In this document: positions 48,532 through 57,044 of the stretch, piece after piece
Numbering within the stretch: position 1 is the stretch's first letter
How the letters are laid out: each line of letters begins with the position of its first letter
NCBI RefSeq assembly: GCF_900142785.1
Contig: NZ_FRCD01000004.1
Span: forward strand, 1-64,000
DNA: 64,000 nucleotides
Direction of reading: 5' to 3'
Source: Chryseobacterium carnipullorum
GTDB lineage: Bacteria > Bacteroidota > Bacteroidia > Flavobacteriales > Weeksellaceae
Notes under the pieces: model-generated
What the model was told of the DNA's origin: nothing
The model's input: the letters and a program-made list of their open reading frames with translations, nothing else
Databases searched by the model: none
Position numbers and translations under genes: made by a program

Positions 48532-49020
48532 ATGAGTATCCTAAAAACATTAGTAGTATCCGGAAGTATCATGTTAGCTTTCAACAGCTGTACAAAAGAA
48601 TCTGTTAAAAATGAAACCCCGGTGCCTGTTGAACAAACCGCAACCCCTAAAATAATGGTTGATGGAAGTTATGCCACTGCGGACTACGAAAAAAGAAAAG
48701 AAGGTTATGATTGGGTAGGAGTTATCATTCAAAATATAGATGACAACAAAATATCTGTTAAGATAAGATCCCGTGCAGACAAGAAAAAGCCAAGCTGTAC
48801 GCTTGATGCAGAAGCAACAAAAACAAAGGAAGGCGTATATCATGCAATGCTTAATGGAAAAAATGTAATTTTTACTTTTAATGAAACCTCAGTAACTATC
48901 GATACTGAAAATCCTCAGGATCAAGATGGTTTACATTTTTACTGTTCAGGCGGAGCCAGTATAGCGGGTACTTATACCAAAATTGATGCTCCTCTGGACC
49001 CGGCTCAGGTGGATAAATAA
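48532..49020 (+). CDS. Small lipoprotein, function unknown
   Basis: 162 residues: signal peptide with Cys lipobox (MLAFNSCTKE), linker, then a beta-rich domain (IMVDGSYATADYEKRKEG, DGLHFYCSGGASIAGTYTKI) resembling small outer-membrane-anchored beta-barrel/calycin-like proteins. No named family recognised. Terminator 20 bases downstream. Confidence 0.7.
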   Translation: MSILKTLVVSGSIMLAFNSCTKESVKNETPVPVEQTATPKIMVDGSYATADYEKRKEGYDWVGVIIQNIDDNKISVKIRSRADKKKPSCTLDAEATKTKEGVYHAMLNGKNVIFTFNETSVTIDTENPQDQDGLHFYCSGGASIAGTYTKIDAPLDPAQVDK

Positions 49021-49040
49021 TAAAAATTTTAAAATAAATT

Positions 49041-49067
49041 AAAGGACTGAAATTACTTCGGTCCTTT
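49041..49067. terminator. Convergent terminator
   Basis: AAAGGAC / GTCCTTT stem between the lipoprotein gene and the ABC permease gene. Confidence 0.75.
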
Positions 49068-49085
49068 CTTATTTCAAATTTTAAT

Positions 49086-50651
49086 TTATACATTTCTTAT
49101 CTGACTTTTTCTTATCATGAAACTCAAAATCAATAACAAAATACTGGTTCCCAACAGAATTGGAAGTATTGCATAATTGGTATCTCCGATTGTTCCCAGA
49201 TAATTTATCTGAGGAGCCTGAAAAGCAGCATAAGTCAGTAGAAAAAACAGGATTTCAAATAGCTTCTTCCCACCACTTAGAATCCCCAAAAACACACTTA
49301 AAGCTATAATAAATACCACTCCATTTAAAACCTGTATGACCGATATAAAATTAACGTTTAGTAATAAACGTAAGATCAAGGGTAATGCCAATATGGTGAG
49401 CAGACCTAGTACGGCAAGAATCTGAGCTGGAAGCATTCTTTGTAGTGGTTTATATGAGGCAAACGTAAAGTAATACAGTCTGTTTGTGACTTCTTTAGTG
49501 GTCAGATCTGATATTCTGTTCACCTGCAGAAAAAGCAGAGCAGGAAGCAAAAAAACATAGGCGATCGCCAATGGAGCAAATAACATAGCCAACCATAAAC
49601 CAATATTCAAGAGCCAGAGCCATTTGGAATCTTTCCTTACCATCAGTAATAATTCTGTTTTTAAAAATAAAGAAATACCGTAATCCGGCGTTACAGATGG
49701 TAGTGCAGATCTTTGAAACCCTGCATAAGAAATCGCGGCTGATCTTTCTTGTGGAATCTTCAGAACCGGACTGCTTTTCATTGCTTGTTTAAAATCGAAG
49801 CGGTGAAAGAAAAAAGATGAAATATACACTAATAGTAAAGTAAATCCTATCCATACTGCTCTGCTGAGTACATACGACGTATTCCATGAAACCCCTTTCC
49901 ACTCAAAAGTCCTGAAACTTTCTTTTTTATTGATTGTATAGCCAAGAGATACTCCATCGATATTTTCATTAAACTGTTCATTTACCTGATCCTTAATACT
50001 ATTCGTCACAATTCCCATCCCAAAACCGTCCCGTATACTGGAACCATGTTGATCATTCTTTTCCATCATCCCAGATAGCATAAAAGTGAAGATAAAAAAG
50101 TACAGTACATTTTGAAGAATTGTTTTTCGGCTTAAAAAAACCTCCGCTAATATTGCCAATCCTGAAACTATAATTAAGGAAGGCACCACCATGTAAAAGT
50201 ACGGCCGCAAGAAATCTCCAATATGGAAAGGATATCCTGAGTTTTGAATAAGAAACATAAGAATGCCTACGAGAAGAGCTATCATGGAAATGGTAAGCAA
50301 CACCATCAGGTTACCAAGAAATTTCACAAAAATATAGCCGAAATTGGTAACGGAAGTAGAGGCAATAATTAACCCCACTTTTGTATCAATATCCTTTTTG
50401 ATAGCCCCGTTGATCAGGTAAAATCCAAAAAGGGATAAAATGACCGTACTCATTAATGCCGAAATATGTCCGGCCCAGGCTGAATTGTAAACCCCTCTAT
50501 ATCCTGGGATCGTCAACGTTGTATAGCCTGCCTCAGGCAACGGCACAAAAGAATGCGCCGCATAGATTGTCACAGCTAGCGTGATGAGAAAGGCATAACT
50601 ACGGCTGCGCTGCAGATAGTCTCCCATGATGATATTGTATAAATTTCTCAT
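49086..50651 (-). CDS. ABC transporter permease (ABC-2-like)
   Basis: 521 residues with 10-12 hydrophobic segments and no ATPase motifs. It contains an extracytoplasmic stretch (about residues 190-260) between membrane segments. Partner of the ATPase gene immediately upstream, whose stop overlaps its ATG by 4 bases. The family exports lipids, peptides or drugs, or forms a regulatory ABC; the substrate is unknown. Confidence 0.85.
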   Translation of the reverse strand: MRNLYNIIMGDYLQRSRSYAFLITLAVTIYAAHSFVPLPEAGYTTLTIPGYRGVYNSAWAGHISALMSTVILSLFGFYLINGAIKKDIDTKVGLIIASTSVTNFGYIFVKFLGNLMVLLTISMIALLVGILMFLIQNSGYPFHIGDFLRPYFYMVVPSLIIVSGLAILAEVFLSRKTILQNVLYFFIFTFMLSGMMEKNDQHGSSIRDGFGMGIVTNSIKDQVNEQFNENIDGVSLGYTINKKESFRTFEWKGVSWNTSYVLSRAVWIGFTLLLVYISSFFFHRFDFKQAMKSSPVLKIPQERSAAISYAGFQRSALPSVTPDYGISLFLKTELLLMVRKDSKWLWLLNIGLWLAMLFAPLAIAYVFLLPALLFLQVNRISDLTTKEVTNRLYYFTFASYKPLQRMLPAQILAVLGLLTILALPLILRLLLNVNFISVIQVLNGVVFIIALSVFLGILSGGKKLFEILFFLLTYAAFQAPQINYLGTIGDTNYAILPILLGTSILLLILSFMIRKSQIRNV

Positions 50652-51529
50652 CGTATGTACGGTTGAGTTTTTGTTAAAAACAGGTAGGCATCTTCCAGCG
50701 TTGCATTAACAGGTCTGGAATTCGCTGCCGGCTGATGGGTACCTGAAATATACCTTAGCAACATTTTGTCCGATTGTCTGGTGGTATTCACCACCAGATA
50801 TTGTGATTTAAACCTCTCAACCTCTGATTGGGAAAGGGCAATTTCAAAAATTTTATTTTTTACTTTACTGATCATTTCCGGAGCTGTATTTTTTTCGATC
50901 AGCATTCCGCTTTTGATGATAGCGACCTCATCGGCTACTGTTTCTATATCAGAAACAATGTGTGAGGAGAGGATGACAATAGCATCACCAGCCATTTCTG
51001 AAATTAACTGACGGAAACGCACCCTTTCTTCAGGATCAAGACCTACTGTTGGCTCATCGAAAATAAGTATTTTGGGATCATTAAGTAACGCCTGGGCAAT
51101 CCCTATTCTCTGCTTCATTCCCCCGGAATAGGTACCAATAGGTCGTTTTGCATCTGCAGTAAGATTTACGCCTTCCAAAAGCAGATCAATACGTTTATTC
51201 AGACCTGCTCCGCCAACTCCTTTCATTGCCGCTATATATTTCAAAAACTCATAAGCATTGAGATTCGGATATACCCCAAAATCCTGCGGAAGATATCCTA
51301 AGATTTTTCGGATCAGATCCGGATTTTTAACGATGTCTTCACCGTCCAGTAATACACTCCCGTAAGTGGGTTTGCTTATGGTAGCAATAATTTTCATTAA
51401 AGTTGATTTACCGGCTCCGTTAGGTCCAAGAAGTCCTAACACTCCTTTTTCAATGATGATGGAAAAGTCTGAAAGTCCTACCATTCCTTTACCAAACATC
51501 TTGGTGAGTATTTTAATTTCAAGTTGCAT
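50648..51529 (-). CDS. ABC transporter ATP-binding protein
   Basis: 293 residues, one nucleotide-binding domain: Walker A GPNGAGKST, Q-loop LPQDFGVYP, signature YSGGMKQR, Walker B ILIFDEPT, H-loop ILSSHIV. It belongs to the ABC-2/drug export type with a C-terminal extension. Translationally coupled to the permease. Confidence 0.95.
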   Translation of the reverse strand: MQLEIKILTKMFGKGMVGLSDFSIIIEKGVLGLLGPNGAGKSTLMKIIATISKPTYGSVLLDGEDIVKNPDLIRKILGYLPQDFGVYPNLNAYEFLKYIAAMKGVGGAGLNKRIDLLLEGVNLTADAKRPIGTYSGGMKQRIGIAQALLNDPKILIFDEPTVGLDPEERVRFRQLISEMAGDAIVILSSHIVSDIETVADEVAIIKSGMLIEKNTAPEMISKVKNKIFEIALSQSEVERFKSQYLVVNTTRQSDKMLLRYISGTHQPAANSRPVNATLEDAYLFLTKTQPYIR

Positions 51530-52142
51530 TATTAATATTTTTGTACTGTAAGTTGTTTGTTTTTCAGCATTTTATATATAGAGATAAGTGATTTTTAAAA
51601 AAAAAGACATGCACTCTCTATTATAATTGTATCAAAAGATCTTTCTTTATTTAAAGGCTTACCTGAAAAGGTTTTCGATCATTCTTATCCTTACTGGAAA
51701 ATGAAAAAAATAAATTGATATTAGATTAAAAATTGCTTCTTTTACAATCTTTTGAGCATCTTTCTTTTATATCTTTCAACAATTAATTTACATCATTATT
51801 GTAATATCTTTATGACTGCGTAATATATTTTGGAGGCATCATAAAATCTACTTTTTACCAACCTAAAGTCCCGGTAATAAATTCAGCAATCTTAGGATTT
51901 AAATGCTGATCGTAAATGCTATAAAAAAACTTAAAAACAGAAAGATTATATTAATTATTTTTAAAATATTCTTTTCTTTCATCATCGTATACTATTAAAT
52001 TTTTGTGTTTTTATATATTGCTATACCGCTTAATTTAAATGCAGAAAAATAAATCTGATTATTCCGTATAACTTGAGCAAGTACAATTGATCTGTTAATA
52101 TTCTCCCGACATAAAAAATGATTATTGTCTGTTTGTACAACC
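51530..52142 (-). other. Intergenic stretch between the ABC and aspartic protease genes
   Basis: About 610 AT-rich bases. It holds one possible tiny hydrophobic peptide gene (51899-51985) and, in another frame, a C-terminal-looking segment FYSIYDQHLNPKIAEFITG..W that ends at a stop near 51861 but has no start codon. No terminator was identified. Confidence 0.5.
51899..51985 (-). CDS. Possible small hydrophobic peptide, 28 residues
   Basis: Two adjacent ATGs (51985 and 51982) start MMKEKNILKIINIIFLFLSF.., ending at TAA. A basic head and one hydrophobic helix fit a small membrane peptide. Nothing else supports it; it might be an export substrate of the neighbouring ABC pair, or chance. Confidence 0.3.
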   Translation of the reverse strand: MMKEKNILKIINIIFLFLSFFIAFTISI

Positions 52143-53372
52143 TTATCTATAAATATCTTCCTCTGGTGAAAGCAAAAATTCCTTACCATCCTTCCTGACC
52201 ACTTTAATGGATTTATTGGCTAACAAAGATTCTATCAATAGTAACCTAAAATCAGATACATAGATAAAGTCGTCAACTGATTTGCCATTAATCGATACAA
52301 ATTCATCGTTTAACCTGAGCTCTGGATATCGGATAACATTAGGATTATCTGTGATAGCAACTACTACAAACTTATTATTTTGAATGGCAATAGAAAAACC
52401 ATATGTCTTCTCCGGATAATTGTTAATAGAAGTTGTTCTGGGCGTTAATATCATGCTTCCTGCTGAATTGTTTAAGCAGATATTATAATGGCGGAAAAAA
52501 CGGTTTCCGATTACCGGTCTGCCCTTATTTGTCAGCAATATTTTTACAGGATCTTTTAATTTGGTGATACTATCTCCTATTCTATAATCAAATTCTTTAA
52601 TAGTATATGTAGTATCAACCTTCGAAATCCCACTTACTGAAGAGGTGAGACTCCCGATTGTGACAGATTTTTTAGTTTTTCCAAAAATCGGCAAAGCCTG
52701 CATTGGCATTTCTATAGTATCTCCATTATAACCAAAGTCAATCTGTGCTACCCCCATACGAAAATTAACCCCGAAAAGAATTTTATAATTATTGTAGGGA
52801 TCTATTTCGAAAGGAAGGACAGTCCCCTTTACAGCAAAAGTGTTCCTGGAAACAGTTACTTTTTTATGATCAAAATCAAACCTCCAATTCAGTTTTCTGA
52901 TAATGGATGAACCCAGAATTCCTTTAATTTTCACTTTGCCAATCATTTTAGAAAAATCCACATCTGTAAAGGGTGTATTCGTGATTGTTACATTACCCAA
53001 CTCAACTTTGTCTGCTAATTTTACGTTCATTTTGACAAATACAGCATTACCATCCCTGGCATCAAAATCTTTCAATGAAGGTACACTAGTAAGTTTGACT
53101 TTATCTTGAATGCTTAGGTCCAGGGCTGATGTTGAGAAACCATTATCCCAGAGAAAAGATTCTTCTACCCCGTTCACTTTGATTTTAATAACAATCATGT
53201 CATCGATGATCTCTATTGGAAGAGTTTCATCTTTTTCTATCTGAACTTCTCCCAGATTGAGAATACGGTTAAATTCTTTGTCCTTATCAGAATTTTGTGC
53301 TTTTAATTTTCCTGGCATTGCCACAAGTAACAATGCGAGAATAAAATACAATTTAAAAATTAGATTAATCAT
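52143..53372 (-). CDS. Secreted retropepsin/pepsin-like aspartic protease with PDZ-like domain
   Basis: 409 residues, signal peptide (MINLIFKLYFILALLLVAMPGKLKAQ). Residues about 55-190 and 190-300 form two repeats of an aspartyl protease fold; the first active-site motif is FLWDNGFSTSAL, DNG instead of the usual DTG/DSG. The fold-typical GILGSSIIRKLNWRFDF (hydrophobic-hydrophobic-Gly) is present. The C-terminal region (LRLNDEFVSINGKSVDDF) is PDZ-like. The Thr-to-Asn change may alter activity. In related Bacteroidota such proteins act in the periplasm. Confidence 0.78.
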   Translation of the reverse strand: MINLIFKLYFILALLLVAMPGKLKAQNSDKDKEFNRILNLGEVQIEKDETLPIEIIDDMIVIKIKVNGVEESFLWDNGFSTSALDLSIQDKVKLTSVPSLKDFDARDGNAVFVKMNVKLADKVELGNVTITNTPFTDVDFSKMIGKVKIKGILGSSIIRKLNWRFDFDHKKVTVSRNTFAVKGTVLPFEIDPYNNYKILFGVNFRMGVAQIDFGYNGDTIEMPMQALPIFGKTKKSVTIGSLTSSVSGISKVDTTYTIKEFDYRIGDSITKLKDPVKILLTNKGRPVIGNRFFRHYNICLNNSAGSMILTPRTTSINNYPEKTYGFSIAIQNNKFVVVAITDNPNVIRYPELRLNDEFVSINGKSVDDFIYVSDFRLLLIESLLANKSIKVVRKDGKEFLLSPEEDIYR

Positions 53373-53744
53373 TTATTTTAAAGTTCTGTGTGTTAATTAT
53401 CAAATACTATATGTAGAGAAGCTATCGTATACATCAATTCAAGGTTATCAACATCTCATTATGCCTTTTTTCACTGGTGGATCAGGCATGAAATAAAAAT
53501 ATTCAATTCAAGATATATCAGTGAATAAATTTATAAAGAATAAAAGGCCTGTAATGGTATATTTTTACCAAAATTTGGTATAACTCTGCCTTATTGATAT
53601 TATTTTAGATCCTGAAAAAATCATGGGAGTTTTGAGAAAAGGCGTTGAGAAAACGGATTATACGCTATATATGTATTAAGTTCGGTTTATCAAATGATCT
53701 CATTCTTTCGTAAAAGATAAGCTGTAATGCCGGCTAATACGCAA
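53373..53744 (+). other. AT-rich intergenic stretch with a palindrome and direct repeat
   Basis: About 370 bases without a supported gene. A perfect TACCAAA-A-TTTGGTA palindrome (53566-53580) and two TGGTATA repeats 21 bases apart (53555, 53576) stand out and may be protein-binding sites. A frame ending ..VLRKGVEKTDYTLYMY at 53680 has no clear start. Confidence 0.5.
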
Positions 53745-54086
53745 TCACCCATTAAATATTTTTCTCCATCTGCTGACTGTATTCCGGCTAAGACTAAAAT
53801 GGTTAGCCAGCTGTATATTGCTTAATTTATTTTTTTTCTGATATTCAAGAATTTCTAAAATTGTTGACCGATCATACGACCGGTGTTTTTGATTTTGAGA
53901 GAAATTAGTATTTCCTCTTTTTCCAAAAATAATGGCATTAATCTTAATCACATCCTGCACTGAAAAAATAGCTTTGGACATCAATGATCTACAATCTTCC
54001 TTCCTCTCAGGATGCAAGATCTGCAGAATATCGCTATAAATTTTTTTGTAATCCGGGCTTTTATTTGTTTTCGTATGGTTTTTCAT
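53745..54086 (-). CDS. Small helix-turn-helix protein
   Basis: 113 residues, no signal peptide. A variable Lys-rich start is followed by a C-terminal HTH (IQLANHFSLSRNTVSRWRKIF) of the type seen in transposase orfA/IS3-like and small regulator proteins. No transposase partner or terminal repeats are visible. Two other HTH genes with related C-termini lie at 61.4-62.0 kb. Confidence 0.6.
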   Translation of the reverse strand: MKNHTKTNKSPDYKKIYSDILQILHPERKEDCRSLMSKAIFSVQDVIKINAIIFGKRGNTNFSQNQKHRSYDRSTILEILEYQKKNKLSNIQLANHFSLSRNTVSRWRKIFNG

Positions 54087-54508
54087 TGTCGATTTTTTTT
54101 TAAATTTTTTTTCTCCTGCAGATGGGTTTACAGCATCCGGAAAACCGGATATTTTGTTACTTTAATCAGATAAAGGATTGACCTCTATTTAAAATGCGGA
54201 GAATATAAAATAAGATAGTGAGAATATTATCTGAAAAAAACTTTTCAATTTTACATTCCCCGCAGTAAAAAAAACACAAACACTACTTAGCTTTATTTCT
54301 CTGTTAAGCAAATCTTCTTCGAGACAGTAGCCCATATTAAAATCTTTGAATTGAATATGCACACCATTATTTTAGACTGTTGGTATAGTGAACATTGTGT
54401 TTTAATTTTTTGAATTTGAATTCCTGATAAAACAATGGGATCTAAATTTCATTTACCAACAAAAGTCTGGAAATATATATTCCTGTCTAGAAAAAGGGTT
54501 ACACCCAA
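54087..54508 (+). other. AT-rich intergenic stretch
   Basis: About 420 bases; I see no gene, repeat or clear promoter in it. Confidence 0.5.
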
Positions 54509-55345
54509 TTAAAAATCTCCCATATAACGAAGCGTTACAGTAGAGCTCTCCTGGATTGGACTTGTTGTTTGAGTGGTTCCTGACCCACTAGTTACTCCTT
54601 CATTAGATCTGAAGATCTGTATTTTAAGGCGGTCATTTTGATTTAAATATAAAACGCCTGCCATAATACTTCCAACGGTCGTATCAGAGCTTTGAGTTCC
54701 AGCACCAAGTGTTAATGCCGGAAAACCATTTACTGTTTTAATATTGGTGGCCCCTCCATTCTTCAAAAGTGAAAATTCATAAGTATCCCTTCTAAATACA
54801 TCTGTGCCGGCAGCCCGCATGGTGATTATACCGGAAATATCATAATAGCCTTTTTTTCCTATGATCAGCTCTCCGTTACTATTCACGGTGTAGACCGAAG
54901 CGGCAGAGGATGGTTTTACACTTCCGGCTAAAAAGCCTAAATTTCTGGTATCTGACTCTGACGTAGACAAGGTATAAGCGCCTTCATCAAAATTATTTTT
55001 TAAGTTGGCAAAAACAATGGTTCTATTGGAAATTTCCTGATTCATTGCAAACAGCGCAATCCATTTTACGCCGTCCCAAAAATAAAACCCCTTTTCAATG
55101 GCCTGGGTAGCCGGATTTTCTGCATCTAAAAATACCAGAAGTCCTTTTTCTTTAATTCCGGAAGTATTGAGTGAGGTAACTCTGGGGATGATAACTCCTT
55201 CATTATTTTTAGGATTCGAAGGATTCGACGATTTTACATCAAGAGTTGATCTGGGACTTCCCGTATTGATTCCAATCTGCGAAAAGCATTTACCATTTAA
55301 AAGGATGAGTAAAAATATTGCGAAGATAAAAGTCAGCTTATTCAT
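54509..55345 (-). CDS. Secreted C1q/TNF-like protein, copy 3
   Basis: 278 residues. Signal peptide (MNKLTFIFAIFLLILLNG), then QIGINTGSPRSTLDVKSSNP, the N-terminal module shared by this cluster, and a C-terminal half (VNSNGELIIGKKGYYDISG .. LYLNQNDRLKIQIFRSN) with the strand pattern of the jelly-roll C1q/TNF fold. Function unknown; trimeric surface or secreted binding protein is the best guess. Last of three, 4 bases after the next upstream gene, so an operon. Confidence 0.75.
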   Translation of the reverse strand: MNKLTFIFAIFLLILLNGKCFSQIGINTGSPRSTLDVKSSNPSNPKNNEGVIIPRVTSLNTSGIKEKGLLVFLDAENPATQAIEKGFYFWDGVKWIALFAMNQEISNRTIVFANLKNNFDEGAYTLSTSESDTRNLGFLAGSVKPSSAASVYTVNSNGELIIGKKGYYDISGIITMRAAGTDVFRRDTYEFSLLKNGGATNIKTVNGFPALTLGAGTQSSDTTVGSIMAGVLYLNQNDRLKIQIFRSNEGVTSGSGTTQTTSPIQESSTVTLRYMGDF

Positions 55346-55349
55346 AATC

Positions 55350-56120
55350 TTAATTTAAATTTGATAATATAAGAGAGTAATTTGTAGCCGGAACGGTTGG
55401 GTTACTACCAACACCGCTTATTTGTCTTGTCTTAATTGTAATGATGTCACCTTTGATAAGTGAAATAACCCCTGTAATAATCGTATTAGTTGATCGATAA
55501 AAATTGTCCGGACTAGTTAATACAACCACGGTAGAAAATGTAGGACTGGTATCGGTATTTTTAAAAATACCGATTTCTGCTCTGACACCAAAGGTTGATG
55601 AGGCCTCTGTCTTAATACCTCCGGTAAAAATTATCGAATACGTCCCCGTTGATCCTATTACAATATCTCCGTTGGTATTGATTTTGAAATTAGGATCAGG
55701 CGTGTCAATATCATTAAAACTGGTTTTATACCAGACACTAGATTGCTGAATCGAATTAAAAGCCGGGGTGGCTGAATAGACTACTTTAAACAGATTATTG
55801 GTCAATACTTTAGTTTGATAGATAAACTGCCATCTATTGTTGCTGTGATCCCAGAAATACAGTCCGGAAGCCCCGAGATTCGGTGTCAAAGCACTGTCCA
55901 GATAGACCAGCATCCCATTTTGGTCCGTTCCGGGATCAACAGTCGGAAATTTTGTTACAGTCGGAAATAACATTCCTGCAGAATTTTCAGGATTTATTGT
56001 TGATTTTGCTGAAATATCCAACCTCGCTTTAGGTAAAGAAGTATTAATGCCTATATTTCCTGCCTGTGAAAACAGAAATGATGAATATAGGAAAGAGATC
56101 AGGATAAAAGTAATTTTCAT
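55350..56120 (-). CDS. Secreted C1q/TNF-like protein, copy 2
   Basis: 256 residues, same plan: signal peptide (MKITFILISFLYSSFLFSQ), module NIGINTSLPKARLDIS, spacer with WDHSNNRWQFIYQ (tryptophan motif shared by all copies), and a C1q/TNF-like half (INTNGDIVIGSTGTYSIIFTGGIK .. ISLIKGDIITIKTRQ). The middle gene of three, 4 bases between stops and starts on either side. Confidence 0.75.
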   Translation of the reverse strand: MKITFILISFLYSSFLFSQAGNIGINTSLPKARLDISAKSTINPENSAGMLFPTVTKFPTVDPGTDQNGMLVYLDSALTPNLGASGLYFWDHSNNRWQFIYQTKVLTNNLFKVVYSATPAFNSIQQSSVWYKTSFNDIDTPDPNFKINTNGDIVIGSTGTYSIIFTGGIKTEASSTFGVRAEIGIFKNTDTSPTFSTVVVLTSPDNFYRSTNTIITGVISLIKGDIITIKTRQISGVGSNPTVPATNYSLILSNLN

Positions 56121-56124
56121 GATT

Positions 56125-56868
56125 TTATTCGTGTAAATAGGTTAATGTAAGGGCATTGTTTCCAAAACCGGAATACGTGATATTGGATGTTGAAGCTTCA
56201 CTTGGCTTTGTAACGGTTACGGTGATTTCATCACCTGCAGAAAGACTTACGATATCAGCCATGACAATATTACTGCCGCTTATTCTTTCTACAGGAATTG
56301 AACTGCTTGTGGAGATCACGGTGCTTCCATTTCTTTTTAACTGAAAGTAAAAAGTAGCTCTGGTAAATGCGGGAGAAGTTGTCTTCAATCCAGAAGAAAA
56401 GCTGATATAGTAGGATCCTTTCTTGCCAATCCGCAGCTTATTAGTGGACAATGAAAACCCGTCCCGGTTCAGTGGAACAATGCTGCTGAACAGGACAGAC
56501 TGTTCACTGTTCGAATTGGTAGATCCCAAACTGAATCCTTCCCCCTGTGCGTTGTATAAACTATCATCTTGTGTAATGATGTAGGGAGCTCTTACCAGAT
56601 AATCCCATAATACCCCGTTCCAGATATAAAGACCATCCAGAATAGTCGTATTTGTGTTGTTAAACATGTAGATAAGCTGTCCTTTTGCGACTGCAGAATT
56701 TGGAAACTTGTTCATTCTGGGAATCAAAATACCATCCTGTCCTGTAGGATTTGCAATACTGCTTGGCTCTATGTGTAGCGTTGCTTTGGGAGAAGAAGTC
56801 CCTATGCCAATTTGCGAGTAAACGGATGCTCCTGCCAAAAGACAGAGCATTGATAATTTTTTTTTCAT
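56125..56868 (-). CDS. Secreted C1q/TNF-like protein, copy 1
   Basis: 247 residues. Signal peptide (MKKKLSMLCLLAGASVYS), module QIGIGTSSPKATLHIEPS, the WNGVLWDYLVRA segment and a C1q/TNF-like half (KLRIGKKGSYYISFSSG .. IVSLSAGDEITVTVTK). First gene of the three-gene operon, about 180 bases downstream of the TPR/LuxR-type regulator gene and separated from it by a terminator. Confidence 0.75.
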   Translation of the reverse strand: MKKKLSMLCLLAGASVYSQIGIGTSSPKATLHIEPSSIANPTGQDGILIPRMNKFPNSAVAKGQLIYMFNNTNTTILDGLYIWNGVLWDYLVRAPYIITQDDSLYNAQGEGFSLGSTNSNSEQSVLFSSIVPLNRDGFSLSTNKLRIGKKGSYYISFSSGLKTTSPAFTRATFYFQLKRNGSTVISTSSSIPVERISGSNIVMADIVSLSAGDEITVTVTKPSEASTSNITYSGFGNNALTLTYLHE

Positions 56869-56989
56869 TTTTTCATTTGTTTATTTCATTGCTATCATCC
56901 TATGCTTTATCATTTCACATTCGAAATACATAATGGATCTACCAATTAGAATTGAAGTACAAATAAAGTAATTAGGTCAGGATTTTTAA

Positions 56990-57014
56990 AAAAAAAGGCC
57001 CCCCAAGAGGCCCT
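56990..57014 (-). terminator. Terminator of the TPR/LuxR-type regulator gene
   Basis: On the minus strand AGGGCC / GGCCTT (one G-U) with loop TCTTGGGG and nine T. It lies between the regulator and the first C1q-like gene. Confidence 0.7.
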
Positions 57015-57044
57015 CTAATAATAAAAAACCTAATAATCAACAAC

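Noticed and set aside
51995..52189. 64-codon frame overlapping the 3' end of the aspartic protease gene
   Set aside because: Out of frame with the real gene, low-complexity composition, no start signals.
53257..53496. Plus-strand frame ending in MPFFTGGSGMK
   Set aside because: Mostly antisense to the aspartic protease signal region; the GG is not a credible double-glycine leader context.
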